Origin: Idiomarinaceae bacterium
GTDB taxonomy: Bacteria > Pseudomonadota > Gammaproteobacteria > Enterobacterales > Alteromonadaceae
Direction: 5' to 3'
Assembly: GCA_002685255.1 (NCBI GenBank)
Contig: NYWU01000003.1
Span: forward strand, 113,116 to 177,115
Length of the DNA: 64,000 bases
The translations under genes and the position numbers were made by a program. The notes below the pieces were generated by a model that saw only the letters and a program-made list of their open reading frames with translations, had not been told where the DNA came from and ran no database searches. Numbering within the stretch: position 1 is the stretch's first letter; every line of letters starts with the position of its first letter. Of the stretch, positions 1 to 7,784 are shown piece after piece.

Positions 1-137
1 GTGTCTTTTGAGCCAATACCGTCGCGCTCGACCCGCTGGATTGTACGCAAGCTGACACCACATGCGTCAGCGAGTTGTTGTTGCGTCCAGTCCCATTGTG
101 AGCGACAGGCGATTACTTTGTCTTGATTGATACGCAT
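1..137 (-). CDS. Partial XRE-type HTH regulator (N-terminus)
   Basis: The reverse strand reads from an ATG at 137 without a stop to the window edge. The 45 visible residues form a Cro/C1-type helix-turn-helix: a stretch QQQLADACGVS followed by a recognition helix LRTIQRVERDG. It starts three bases after the stop of the membrane-protein gene 141-536 on the same strand, so the two are very likely co-transcribed. Such regulators usually repress their own operon, but the C-terminus lies outside the window, so any sensor domain is unknown. The HTH call is confident; its target is not known. Confidence 0.75.
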   Translation of the reverse strand, partial: MRINQDKVIACRSQWDWTQQQLADACGVSLRTIQRVERDGIGSKD

Positions 138-140
138 AAC

Positions 141-536
141 CTACCCCAGCAACCAAAGCGCCAGCTTTGCGCTCAAAAAGCCAGCCGCCAAACCAATCAC
201 AAAGAACGATAAAATCAGTTTCCATGAGCCTTTTTGGCCCTTTAACGACGATTGCGACTCGGTGCGAACCACATCGTCACCCAACAATAAGTCGCAACGA
301 ATGGTTGATAATAAAAAGCCACCTACATCAAAATGTACTTTAAATGTCTCGTCCTCAATCAAAAATTCGTGAGTGCTTGATAAGCCAAAATTGCGTCGAC
401 TACTTACGCACTCGCCATCAACAAATACTTCTTCTTTCGCTGAAATCCCACTGGCACGTGCTTCAATAACATGCCCTTCGTACTCAAACTTAAATGCAAA
501 ATTTAAGTGTAATTTTTTTAGTAATGACCCTTTCAT
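141..536 (-). CDS. Hypothetical single-pass membrane protein
   Basis: This 131-residue protein is not a family I recognise. Residues 1-100 look soluble and beta-rich (short alternating hydrophobic strands, one Cys in VDGECVSS). One strongly hydrophobic helix lies at about 107-130 at the very C-terminus, so it is probably a tail-anchored or C-terminally anchored membrane protein. It is followed three bases later by the HTH gene at 1-137, suggesting a two-gene operon in which the regulator and membrane protein act together. No signal peptide is seen. Function is unknown. Confidence 0.7.
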   Translation of the reverse strand: MKGSLLKKLHLNFAFKFEYEGHVIEARASGISAKEEVFVDGECVSSRRNFGLSSTHEFLIEDETFKVHFDVGGFLLSTIRCDLLLGDDVVRTESQSSLKGQKGSWKLILSFFVIGLAAGFLSAKLALWLLG

Positions 537-658
537 GTGAAATATCCTTTAATCGCCTTATTGCAGGAAGAACACTAGCAGTCGAATGAGCAGTCGAATG
601 CAGAAGTGCCTACGCCAGGCGCGTGGCAGTCATATGTCAGGCATACGACAGGCCACTG

Positions 659-1735
659 TCACCTTGCTGACACATGCTCATCAAGCACGATGACTTTGGC
701 TTTGAGCGGTATCACTTCAAGCATATTCAAGAAGCGTGTTAGCGCTGAATGTGAAGACACATCGCCCATTCCCCAACTGGCATTACCATAGCCCCACGGA
801 ATCATAACTTGGCACTCGAGTTCATTGGCAGCAGTAATGGCATCCTCAGGCGTCATATGCACATAGCGATACCACTTAGGGCTGGTCGGCGAATAATAGG
901 AAGCAATCGGGAGTAAGCAAACGTCGATTGCACCATAGCGCTCGTGGATATCACGAAAGTGCTCAGAATAGCCGGTGTCACCCGCATAAAATAATGTTTT
1001 ACCTTGACTCTCGATCAACCAACCATTCCATGAAACGCGCTCATTATCTTCATATATAAATGGAACGTAGGTACGACTACTAAAATGATGAGCGGGTAAC
1101 GCGGTAATAGTCGTACCCCGCGTTTGATTACTCAATGTGTCCTCAGAAAACCAACCCATTTCGGTAATATGTGCCCCTATTGCAGGGAATTTTTCCCCCA
1201 TACGCAATGGCACACGATAGCTAGGATGGTCACCTATGGACTCGACATCCGATTTATTAAAGTGATCATAATGCAGGTGGGAGTATAAAACAGCGTCGGC
1301 TTGACTGACCTGTTCAACCGATAAATTCGGCAGATGAGAACGGTACTGACCATTAAACCAAGCGTGCAACCAATTAATAGGCCAATCAAATTCATCAAAA
1401 ACGGGATCGGTGATTATCGTCGCATCACTCGGTGTTTCAATTTGAAAAAGCGCATGCCCGAACCACGTTACTTTAAAGGCTTCATCATATGAAGATTGTA
1501 AATAAGGTCCCGTGTAACGGCAGGCTTCATCAGTGCATTGAATATCGGCACGCTCACGGTAGCAGTCCGTTTCACAGGTAGCAGGATACTGTTTTTCACC
1601 GGGATCTAGGTTTTCAAAACGATGGTCATTCGGATGCTCTATTTGTTGTTCCGAATTAATCACTTGAATAGTATTCGAGGTACACCCGGTAACGAATAAA
1701 ACAATAAAAGAAAAAACAAATAAAACGCGGCTCAT
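659..1735 (-). CDS. MBL-fold hydrolase lipoprotein (NAPE-PLD-like)
   Basis: The 358-residue protein starts with a lipoprotein signal peptide ending in VTGC (Cys18). The metallo-beta-lactamase fold carries the zinc motif SHLHYDHFN (His153, His155, Asp157, His158) and a later FYAGDTGYS strand with a metal-ligand Asp. The layout matches the beta-lactamase superfamily 2 group that includes NAPE-hydrolysing phospholipase D and UlaG-like enzymes. An unusual insert at residues 54-72 carries four cysteines (C-x3-C-x8-C-x4-C), which could form disulfides outside the cytoplasm. Its substrate cannot be told from sequence. It is transcribed alone, downstream of benE on the same strand. Confidence 0.8.
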   Translation of the reverse strand: MSRVLFVFSFIVLFVTGCTSNTIQVINSEQQIEHPNDHRFENLDPGEKQYPATCETDCYRERADIQCTDEACRYTGPYLQSSYDEAFKVTWFGHALFQIETPSDATIITDPVFDEFDWPINWLHAWFNGQYRSHLPNLSVEQVSQADAVLYSHLHYDHFNKSDVESIGDHPSYRVPLRMGEKFPAIGAHITEMGWFSEDTLSNQTRGTTITALPAHHFSSRTYVPFIYEDNERVSWNGWLIESQGKTLFYAGDTGYSEHFRDIHERYGAIDVCLLPIASYYSPTSPKWYRYVHMTPEDAITAANELECQVMIPWGYGNASWGMGDVSSHSALTRFLNMLEVIPLKAKVIVLDEHVSAR

Positions 1736-1809
1736 AGCTGATTATCTGATGATTATTATGCGTTGTATCATCGCACATCACATAATGTTGAGTCATTGTT
1801 AAAATGTAA

Positions 1810-2967
1810 CTAAATACGATGTGTACGTTCAGATAGAAATGCCACGACACAGCCCACTAGCAAACCCCAAAACGCACTACTGATACTAAAAAATGACACA
1901 TCAGCCACAGTAACAATGAACGCGATTGCCGCCGCATAAGCACCTGATGTACTGCTAAAGGCGCGTTGCAGATTCTGCGTAATCACCGGCAATAATGCTA
2001 AGCCAGCCAGCGTGGCCGTTGCCGCTTGCGGCATCATCATGAATAGGCTCACGATAAGTGATCCTGCAAGCCCCATCAGAATATAAAATCCTCCGGCAGC
2101 CACTGCCGCTTTATAGCGCTGCGCCGGATCGGGGTCTGCATCCTCTGTTTGGCAAATCGCCGCGGTAATTGCCGCGAGGTTTATCGCAAAAGCGCCCAGC
2201 GGCGCCAGTAGCAACCCCGCTAAACCGGTGGTTGTGATAAGTGGCGATGTCGGCGGTGCGTAACCATTGGCACGCAGCATCATCACGCCGGGAACGTTTT
2301 GTGAAACCATCGTGACGACACATAACGGAATGCCAACGCCAATGAGCGCAGGCCAGCTGAAGTCGGGCCACACCCAAATCCACTGCGGTGCTTCCACCAT
2401 TAGCGATTGCTCATTAAGCTTGCCCGTAAAAAACGGTAATGTGATAGCCGCCAGCAATAACCACAAAAAGACCCATCGCGGTGTATACGCACGGCAGATA
2501 AAGTAAATGATGATGAGACCACCCGCGATAATAGGAAACGAAATAAGCGCTGGCAGAATTGCACTCACAAACTTAAGAAGTATGCCTGCCAAAATAGCCG
2601 CCGCAACATGACTAGGCACCCATTTCATCATCCGGTCAGCAAGACCACTAACTCCAAACACAACAATCAAACTAGAGGAAAAAACAAAAACCCCGACCGC
2701 CTCAGCCACCGTTAAACCACTGAGTGAGCCAATCAGCAGCGCGATGCCCGGTGTTGACCAAGCCGTCAGTACGGGAGCTTTGTAATATAACGATAAAGCG
2801 ATCGTTGAAATGCCCATCGCCAGCCCAACGGCTAGCAACCAGGCACTTTGCAGTGCGGGCGATGAGTCCAGTTGCGATGCTGCTTCGAGTATCAGTACAA
2901 CAGCACTGCTATAACCGACAAAGACAGCAGTCGCGCCTGCTGATACTTGGCTCAGTAAACGAATCAT
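1810..2967 (-). CDS. benE: BenE-family benzoate/H+ symporter
   Basis: A polytopic inner-membrane protein of 385 residues with about 11-12 hydrophobic segments. The start MIRLLSQVSAG and the motifs FVGYSSAVVLI, STPGIALLIG and TTTGLAGLLLAPLGAFAINLAAITAAICQ are typical of BenE transporters. The family imports benzoate and related aromatic acids, but the real substrate may differ because no aromatic-degradation genes are visible nearby. An in-frame ATG lies upstream at 3006, but it sits inside a palindromic operator, so the ATG at 2967 is preferred. It is divergent from the XRE-cupin regulator at 3074, with two palindromic sites in the shared promoter region. Confidence 0.85.
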   Translation of the reverse strand: MIRLLSQVSAGATAVFVGYSSAVVLILEAASQLDSSPALQSAWLLAVGLAMGISTIALSLYYKAPVLTAWSTPGIALLIGSLSGLTVAEAVGVFVFSSSLIVVFGVSGLADRMMKWVPSHVAAAILAGILLKFVSAILPALISFPIIAGGLIIIYFICRAYTPRWVFLWLLLAAITLPFFTGKLNEQSLMVEAPQWIWVWPDFSWPALIGVGIPLCVVTMVSQNVPGVMMLRANGYAPPTSPLITTTGLAGLLLAPLGAFAINLAAITAAICQTEDADPDPAQRYKAAVAAGGFYILMGLAGSLIVSLFMMMPQAATATLAGLALLPVITQNLQRAFSSTSGAYAAAIAFIVTVADVSFFSISSAFWGLLVGCVVAFLSERTHRI

Positions 2968-2988
2968 GGTGTTTCTTAATGCCCCATA

Positions 2989-3043
2989 GTGCGTTATAAC
3001 GTACAAAGTTAATCATAAGATAACAGCGTGCGTTATAACGCAC
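2989..3043. promoter_or_regulatory. Paired 16-bp palindromic operators
   Basis: Two copies of a 16-bp palindrome lie between benE and the XRE-cupin gene. The copy at 3028-3043 is perfect (GTGCGTTATAACGCAC). The copy at 2989-3004 differs by one base (GTGCGTTATAACGTAC). They are 39 bp apart centre to centre, close to four helical turns. This is the arrangement expected for two repressor dimers binding one face of a divergent promoter, and the adjacent XRE-cupin protein is the obvious ligand. Confidence 0.8.
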
Positions 3044-3073
3044 AAACACTTAACCATAAACATTTGATAAATC

Positions 3074-3598
3074 ATGCAAAATAATCATCACACTGTGGCG
3101 CGCCGATTAAAAAAACTGCGCAAAGATAAGGGTTGGAGCTTAACAGCCTGCGCCGAACATACCGGTGTCAGCAAGGCCATGCTTGGACAAATCGAGCGGC
3201 AAGAGTCCTCGCCCACACTCGCGACGCTTTGGAAGTTGGCTACTGGTTTCAATGTATCTCTGTCATGGTTACTCAACGATGAGCAGCAGCCCATGACATT
3301 TGACTTTGCGCATGAGCGTATTCAAGTCGAGCGTCTGCTGGCATTTGATCCTCAGACCCAGCAAGAGGTGTACAAATTGTGCATGGCTGAAGGGGCACAG
3401 AGCCACTCCGACGCCCACCGCCGCGGCACTTTCGAAACGTTGTATGTACAGTCGGGCAGACTCGATATTGTAGTAGGCGAAACACAGGTAACCATCAAAG
3501 CAGGTGAAGCGTATCGCTTTGACGCCGCCCAACCGCATAGTTACATCAATCGTTATTCAGGTAAAACTGAGTTTGTGGCGGTCATAAATTATAGATAG
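3074..3598 (+). CDS. XRE-cupin transcriptional regulator
   Basis: A 174-residue regulator with an N-terminal Cro/C1 HTH at about 8-62 (KKLRKDKGWSLTACAEHTGVS then GQIERQESSPTLATLWKLA) and a C-terminal cupin barrel at about 100-170 (GTFETLYVQSGRLDIVVG, AGEAYRFDAAQPHSY). This is the common XRE-cupin architecture, where the cupin senses a small molecule and changes DNA binding. It is divergent from benE and very probably controls it through the paired palindromes at 2989-3043. The effector is unknown; an aromatic acid carried by BenE would be a natural guess. Confidence 0.85.
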   Translation: MQNNHHTVARRLKKLRKDKGWSLTACAEHTGVSKAMLGQIERQESSPTLATLWKLATGFNVSLSWLLNDEQQPMTFDFAHERIQVERLLAFDPQTQQEVYKLCMAEGAQSHSDAHRRGTFETLYVQSGRLDIVVGETQVTIKAGEAYRFDAAQPHSYINRYSGKTEFVAVINYR

Positions 3599-3658
3599 TC
3601 GGCTTGCCTCAACCCTGGCATGCCGTATGATAACGAGAGAGAGAACAAGGAGTGATTT

Positions 3659-4108
3659 ATGCCCAAGGCACCGGATGATGCATCGTTAAAATTAGATAAC
3701 CAACTGTGCTTTGCGCTTTACTCCACGTCCCTAGCCATGAATAAGCTGTATAAGCCGCTGCTCGATAAAGTCGATCTGACGTACGTCCAGTATCTCATTA
3801 TGCTGCTGTTGTGGGAGCAAGATGGCATCACCGTGACCCAAGTGAGCCGCAAGCTGTTTCAAGAAAAAGGTGCTCTGAGTCCAGTCGTCAAACGCCTTGA
3901 ACAGCGTGGGTTATTAACTCGACAAGCGAGTGACTCCGATGAACGTCAAAAACACCTCTACCTCACGACAAAGGGTAAACAACTGAAAGATAAAGTTCAG
4001 GGGATTCCTGAGCAAGTTTTTTGCGCATCGCGTTTAGATGCTGATGACGCCCTAACACTCAAACAAACCCTCGAATCATTGCGCAAGCAACTTCATAAGC
4101 TTACTTAG
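3659..4108 (+). CDS. ohrR: OhrR, organic-peroxide-sensing MarR repressor
   Basis: A 149-residue MarR-family winged-helix protein. The N-terminal LDNQLCFALYS places Cys17 where OhrR proteins carry the peroxide-reactive cysteine, and a second Cys at 122 matches the resolving cysteine of the two-Cys (Xanthomonas-type) class. The wing and recognition helix are in VSRKLFQEKGALSPVVKRLE and SDSDERQKHLYLT. A good ribosome site (AAGGAG, six bases before ATG) fixes the start. It lies 116 bp before ohr in the same direction, with a long inverted repeat between. Oxidation by organic hydroperoxides should release the operator and induce ohr. Confidence 0.92.
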   Translation: MPKAPDDASLKLDNQLCFALYSTSLAMNKLYKPLLDKVDLTYVQYLIMLLLWEQDGITVTQVSRKLFQEKGALSPVVKRLEQRGLLTRQASDSDERQKHLYLTTKGKQLKDKVQGIPEQVFCASRLDADDALTLKQTLESLRKQLHKLT

Positions 4109-4145
4109 TCACGCAATCGATAAGTTAGATTACTACGTTCTAATT

Positions 4146-4184
4146 ATTATGTTATCGCAATAACTATTACTGCGATAACATAAT
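4146..4184 (+). promoter_or_regulatory. 14-bp inverted repeat, candidate OhrR operator
   Basis: A perfect inverted repeat: ATTATGTTATCGCA at 4146-4159 and its complement at 4171-4184, separated by 11 bases. It lies in the ohrR-ohr intergenic region, 41 bp upstream of the ohr start. It is AT-rich like known OhrR operators and has no T-run, so an operator is more likely than a terminator. Each arm contains the GTTAT/ATAAC element, which may form two overlapping half-site pairs. Confidence 0.65.
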
Positions 4185-4224
4185 CGTGCAGTCACAGTTA
4201 AGCCAACAATAAGAGGGTTTCATT

Positions 4225-4644
4225 ATGGATATTCTTTACACAGCACGTGCTTCATCGACAGGTGGCCGCGACGGTCAATCAAAATCAGATGATGGACGCT
4301 TAGCCGTTAAGCTTTCTACACCTAAAGCGCTAGGCGGCGCAGGTGGCGAAGGCACTAATCCCGAGCAACTGTTTGCAGCCGGTTACTCTGCTTGCTTTAT
4401 CGGTGCATTAAAATTTGTGAGTGGCCAAGAAAAGGTCAAACTCCCCGAGGACACACAAGTGGATGCCGAAGTCGGTATTGGTCAAATCGAGGGGGGTTTT
4501 GGTATCGCAGTGACCCTTAATGTCGACTTACCGGGACTTGAGCTCGCGCAAGCCGAGCGCATCGTAGAAAAAGCGCATCAAGTCTGTCCTTACTCTAATG
4601 CAACACGCGGCAATATCAGCGTTGATTTAAATGTAACAGTCTAA
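4225..4644 (+). CDS. ohr: Organic hydroperoxide reductase Ohr
   Basis: A 139-residue OsmC/Ohr-family thiol peroxidase that reduces organic hydroperoxides in the cytoplasm. The two catalytic cysteines are Cys57 (AAGYSACF) and Cys121 (VCPYSNATRGN), and the conserved Arg15 (GGRDG) and the Glu in NPEQLF complete the active site. The length is typical of the family. It uses lipoyl-dependent recycling in known cases. It follows ohrR and the inverted-repeat operator and ends just before a strong hairpin. The ohrR-ohr pairing makes the Ohr subgroup much more likely than OsmC. Confidence 0.95.
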   Translation: MDILYTARASSTGGRDGQSKSDDGRLAVKLSTPKALGGAGGEGTNPEQLFAAGYSACFIGALKFVSGQEKVKLPEDTQVDAEVGIGQIEGGFGIAVTLNVDLPGLELAQAERIVEKAHQVCPYSNATRGNISVDLNVTV

Positions 4645-4649
4645 AATAC

Positions 4650-4690
4650 ACAGCTCAGGTCACACTCAATGACCTGAGCTGTTTAAACTT
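4650..4690 (+). terminator. Terminator hairpin after ohr
   Basis: A perfect 13-bp stem (ACAGCTCAGGTCA at 4650-4662 and its complement at 4670-4682) with a 7-base loop follows the ohr stop by five bases. The 3' tail (TTAAACTTT) is only moderately T-rich, but the stem is strong. Confidence 0.75.
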
Positions 4691-4743
4691 TCCCGCCAAA
4701 AACACGTAAGAGAGTACAAGACTCTTTTGTGCGTGCGAGCATC

Positions 4744-5568
4744 ATGAAAACTCAACTATTTACTGGTTATCTGCGCTGTATCATCGGACTACTCTTAATC
4801 ACGCTGTCCATGAGTACCAAGGCTATCTCATCAACCTTTGACCATAGCCACGCGCTACTCAATCAAGTGTTAAATCGCCACGTTGTCGTATTCGATAATC
4901 AACGTAAATCGGCGGTTGATTACCAAGCCATTGCTAAACAACCGAAACGCGTTGATGACTATTTAGCCCATTTATCGGCGGTCACGCCAACGCAGTACGC
5001 GTCTTGGGATTCCGACCAACAATTGGCGTTTTTAATTAATGCCTACAACGCGTTTACCATAAAATTAATTACCGACAATATACAGGCGTTTAATCGGGGG
5101 GAAGCACAGTCTATCCGTGATTTGGGTAGCTTTTTTACGAGTCCGTGGGAGCAGTCGTTTTTTAAATTACTCGGCAAACAACGTAGCTTGGATTGGCTAG
5201 AGCACAAAAAAATTCGCGTCGATTTCAATGAGCCACGCATTCATTTTGCGCTCGTTTGCGCGGCTGTCAGTTGTCCCAAGTTACGCAGTGAGGCCTATCA
5301 GGCTAGTCAATTAAACGAGCAACTCGAAAACCAAACCCGACTGTTTTTAAGTGATCGCGATAAAAATGGTATCGATGAAACAGGGATCTATTTGTCCAAA
5401 ATATTCAAATGGTACGGGGATGACTTCAACGGTATACACACGTTTTTACGTCATTATTCTGATGCACTCACGGACTCTGCGTCTGATGCGAAATCATTGA
5501 CGCATTCAAAATTACCGATTCGGTATACCGACTACAATTGGGCGTTGAACACAACCGGTGTCAATTGA
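4744..5568 (+). CDS. DUF547 family exported protein
   Basis: A 274-residue protein with a signal peptide (hydrophobic core at about 9-24 after the ATG at 4744). The body matches the DUF547 family: QLAFLINAYNAFTIKLI near the middle, then PRIHFALVCAAVSCPKLRSEAY and IYLSKIFKWYGDDF. The Cys in ALVCAAVSCPKL is conserved in the family. DUF547 proteins are exported and of unknown biochemical role. A GTG at 4729 would add five residues; the ATG gives a cleaner signal peptide. It appears to be transcribed alone. Confidence 0.8.
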   Translation: MKTQLFTGYLRCIIGLLLITLSMSTKAISSTFDHSHALLNQVLNRHVVVFDNQRKSAVDYQAIAKQPKRVDDYLAHLSAVTPTQYASWDSDQQLAFLINAYNAFTIKLITDNIQAFNRGEAQSIRDLGSFFTSPWEQSFFKLLGKQRSLDWLEHKKIRVDFNEPRIHFALVCAAVSCPKLRSEAYQASQLNEQLENQTRLFLSDRDKNGIDETGIYLSKIFKWYGDDFNGIHTFLRHYSDALTDSASDAKSLTHSKLPIRYTDYNWALNTTGVN

Positions 5569-5648
5569 CGTCACAAACTTGGTATCACTTTATTTTATAT
5601 GATAAAACATACATTTATAGAATGGTCATTATAATTTAAGAGCAATCA

Positions 5649-6782
5649 ATGTATTTTATTTTTTCAGATTCGGCGTCCGACAGGTTTGAGCGTCTTTGCA
5701 ACCATACCCTTAACCTGACAGTTAAACCGCTGCAGCTTGACTCTGTTGAAAGTCAGCCAAATGCCTGTATCGTGCTTGAATTGAAAAGCTCCATGACTCT
5801 TTTGCTCGATATTTGTGAACACCTCAAGGAGCAGAAGTTTCAAGGCTTAGTTTATGTTCTCTCAGAGGCTTTCGACAAACGACAAGATACTCTGATGCAC
5901 AAAGTATTGACCTCCTATGGGCTCGATGCCTACATCGTGAACGGGCGCGAAAGTACCGAACAAGCACTTGAATGGGTTTGTCGACATAGTACAGACTCAC
6001 GTCAGCGCTCCAAAAAGCCAGATGCTTCTTATGATCAAGATTTGATAGAGGAGCTCGTCACTTCGGGAAAAATGACCGTCTATTATCAAGCTCAGTTTCG
6101 AAGTGACTCACTTGAACTGGTTGCCTTTGAAGCATTAGCCCGATTAATTCACGACGATAAGCCCATTCCACTCAACGAAGTGTTCGACGTGATTCATGAA
6201 CGTGGGCTTTGGACGCATTTAACCCGCTCAACCTTAAGCAACTCATTACAAAATCATCATGCGCTTTTTGCTCGTTACTCCGAGGCTAACCTCGCAGTCA
6301 ACTTGTCAGCAAAGGAGCTTAGCGAAGCCAGTTTTTCTGAGCAATTTAAGGCATTCATGAACGACGCCCCTATCGCTCATCCAAGGCTGATGTTTGAACT
6401 TACCGAAAATGAGCTCTATTCGACTCGCTCGAGTGTTTCAAGAAACCTACTACTCATTAAGGGTAAAGGTGCGCGACTGTCGATAGACGATTATGGAACA
6501 GGACTCTCTAATGCTGCGAGGCTCACCACTGCGCCTTTTGATGAGGTAAAACTCGATAAATCATTTATTCAGAATATTCACGATATCAGCGAACATTCAT
6601 TTGCTAAGTCGACCGCTGAAATAGCCCGTACTTTGCACATGAAAACGGTTGCTGAAGGTGTTGAAGATCAACGTACACTCGACTGCATTCGTGAGTTAGG
6701 TATCGATCAAGTTCAAGGCTTTTTGTTACACAAACCACAGAGCTTTGAACAGCTTATGGAGACAGATATACGCCTTGCCTAA
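5649..6782 (+). CDS. EAL phosphodiesterase with degenerate receiver-like domain
   Basis: The 377-residue protein has a C-terminal EAL domain at about 130-375 with the residues needed for c-di-GMP hydrolysis: FEALARL (Glu161), Asn218, FELTENE (Glu250), the Asp280-Asp281 pair in IDDYGTGLS, KLDKSFI (Lys301), VAEGVED (Glu336) and QGFLL (Gln356). Residues 1-115 look like a response-regulator fold, but where the phospho-acceptor Asp would sit the strand reads CIVLELK, with Glu rather than Asp. It has no membrane segments. It should be an active cytoplasmic c-di-GMP phosphodiesterase whose N-terminus is a pseudo-receiver, possibly locked or used for protein contact. Confidence 0.85.
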   Translation: MYFIFSDSASDRFERLCNHTLNLTVKPLQLDSVESQPNACIVLELKSSMTLLLDICEHLKEQKFQGLVYVLSEAFDKRQDTLMHKVLTSYGLDAYIVNGRESTEQALEWVCRHSTDSRQRSKKPDASYDQDLIEELVTSGKMTVYYQAQFRSDSLELVAFEALARLIHDDKPIPLNEVFDVIHERGLWTHLTRSTLSNSLQNHHALFARYSEANLAVNLSAKELSEASFSEQFKAFMNDAPIAHPRLMFELTENELYSTRSSVSRNLLLIKGKGARLSIDDYGTGLSNAARLTTAPFDEVKLDKSFIQNIHDISEHSFAKSTAEIARTLHMKTVAEGVEDQRTLDCIRELGIDQVQGFLLHKPQSFEQLMETDIRLA

Positions 6783-6859
6783 TGATTAAGTAAGACGTGT
6801 TCGAAACCTTTTGATAGGCTAGTCCCATAATTTAAAACACGCAGCGGTAACTCTTTCGT

Positions 6860-7777
6860 ATGCAAACAATTTTGGGCGCCAGCGGACAAATCGGTATCGA
6901 ACTGGCACGGGCTCTTCACCGTAATTACACCACTGACATTCGTATCGTCAGTCGCAACCCAGCCAAAGTAAATCCAACCGATAGTACCTTGAGTGCAGAC
7001 CTGTTGAATGCCCAACAAACGGCGCGTGCCGTCGAGGGCTCATCAGTCGTCTACCTCACTGCGGGCTTGCCTATGGATACAGAACGCTGGGAGCAACAAT
7101 GGCCCGTGATCATGCGCAATGTCATCGATGCCTGCAAAGCACACGACGCGAAGCTCGTATTTTTTGATAATACTTATATGTATCCGCAAACGGCCGAGCC
7201 TCAAACTGAAGATATTCTCTTCGAGCCTCACGGTAGAAAGGGTCAAGTGCGCGCAGACATCGCCCAAGAGTTAATCTGTGCGCAAACAGAAAAAGATATC
7301 GTTGCGCTGATTGCACGCGCACCGGAATTCTACGGACCCGAGAAAACTCAAAGTATCACTCAGTCGACCCTAATTGAGCCGCTCAAACGCGGTAAAAAGG
7401 CACGGGTCTTTTTAAGGGATGACACACAACGCTCCCTTATCTACACGCCAGACGCCAGTCGCGCCTTGGCACTGCTGGGCAATACGCCCGATGCCTTTGA
7501 CCAAACCTGGCACTTACCTTGTGACGATAACCGTTTAACCTATCGCGGCATGGTTGAAACGATTGAAACGATCACACAAAAGCCCTACCGCTACTCAATA
7601 GTGAAACCTTGGCAACTAAAATTGGCGAGCGTTTTTAGCAAAACGCTGCGCGACGCACAAGAATTAATGCCGCGCTATCAAGTCGATAACGTTTTTATAT
7701 CCGATAAATTCAAGGCGCGATTTCCAGAGTTTTCAATCACCTCTTATCAGGAGGGTCTTAAAGCTTGTTTCGACTAA
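6860..7777 (+). CDS. NAD(P)-binding epimerase/reductase-like protein
   Basis: A 305-residue extended short-chain dehydrogenase-like protein with an N-terminal Rossmann motif GASGQIG (residues 6-12) and the strand VSRNPAK that selects the cofactor. It has FFDNTYMYP in the region where a catalytic Tyr is often found, but no clear YxxxK, as in atypical NmrA/epimerase members. Substrate unknown. It is convergent with the SDR gene at 7785, seven bases apart, and the two share a hairpin between their 3' ends. Confidence 0.75.
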   Translation: MQTILGASGQIGIELARALHRNYTTDIRIVSRNPAKVNPTDSTLSADLLNAQQTARAVEGSSVVYLTAGLPMDTERWEQQWPVIMRNVIDACKAHDAKLVFFDNTYMYPQTAEPQTEDILFEPHGRKGQVRADIAQELICAQTEKDIVALIARAPEFYGPEKTQSITQSTLIEPLKRGKKARVFLRDDTQRSLIYTPDASRALALLGNTPDAFDQTWHLPCDDNRLTYRGMVETIETITQKPYRYSIVKPWQLKLASVFSKTLRDAQELMPRYQVDNVFISDKFKARFPEFSITSYQEGLKACFD

Positions 7778-7784
7778 CTCGCCA

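Noticed and set aside
579-600. Two CAGTCGAATG repeats upstream of the first membrane gene
   Set aside because: Only ten bases repeated once, with no dyad or promoter link; likely chance.
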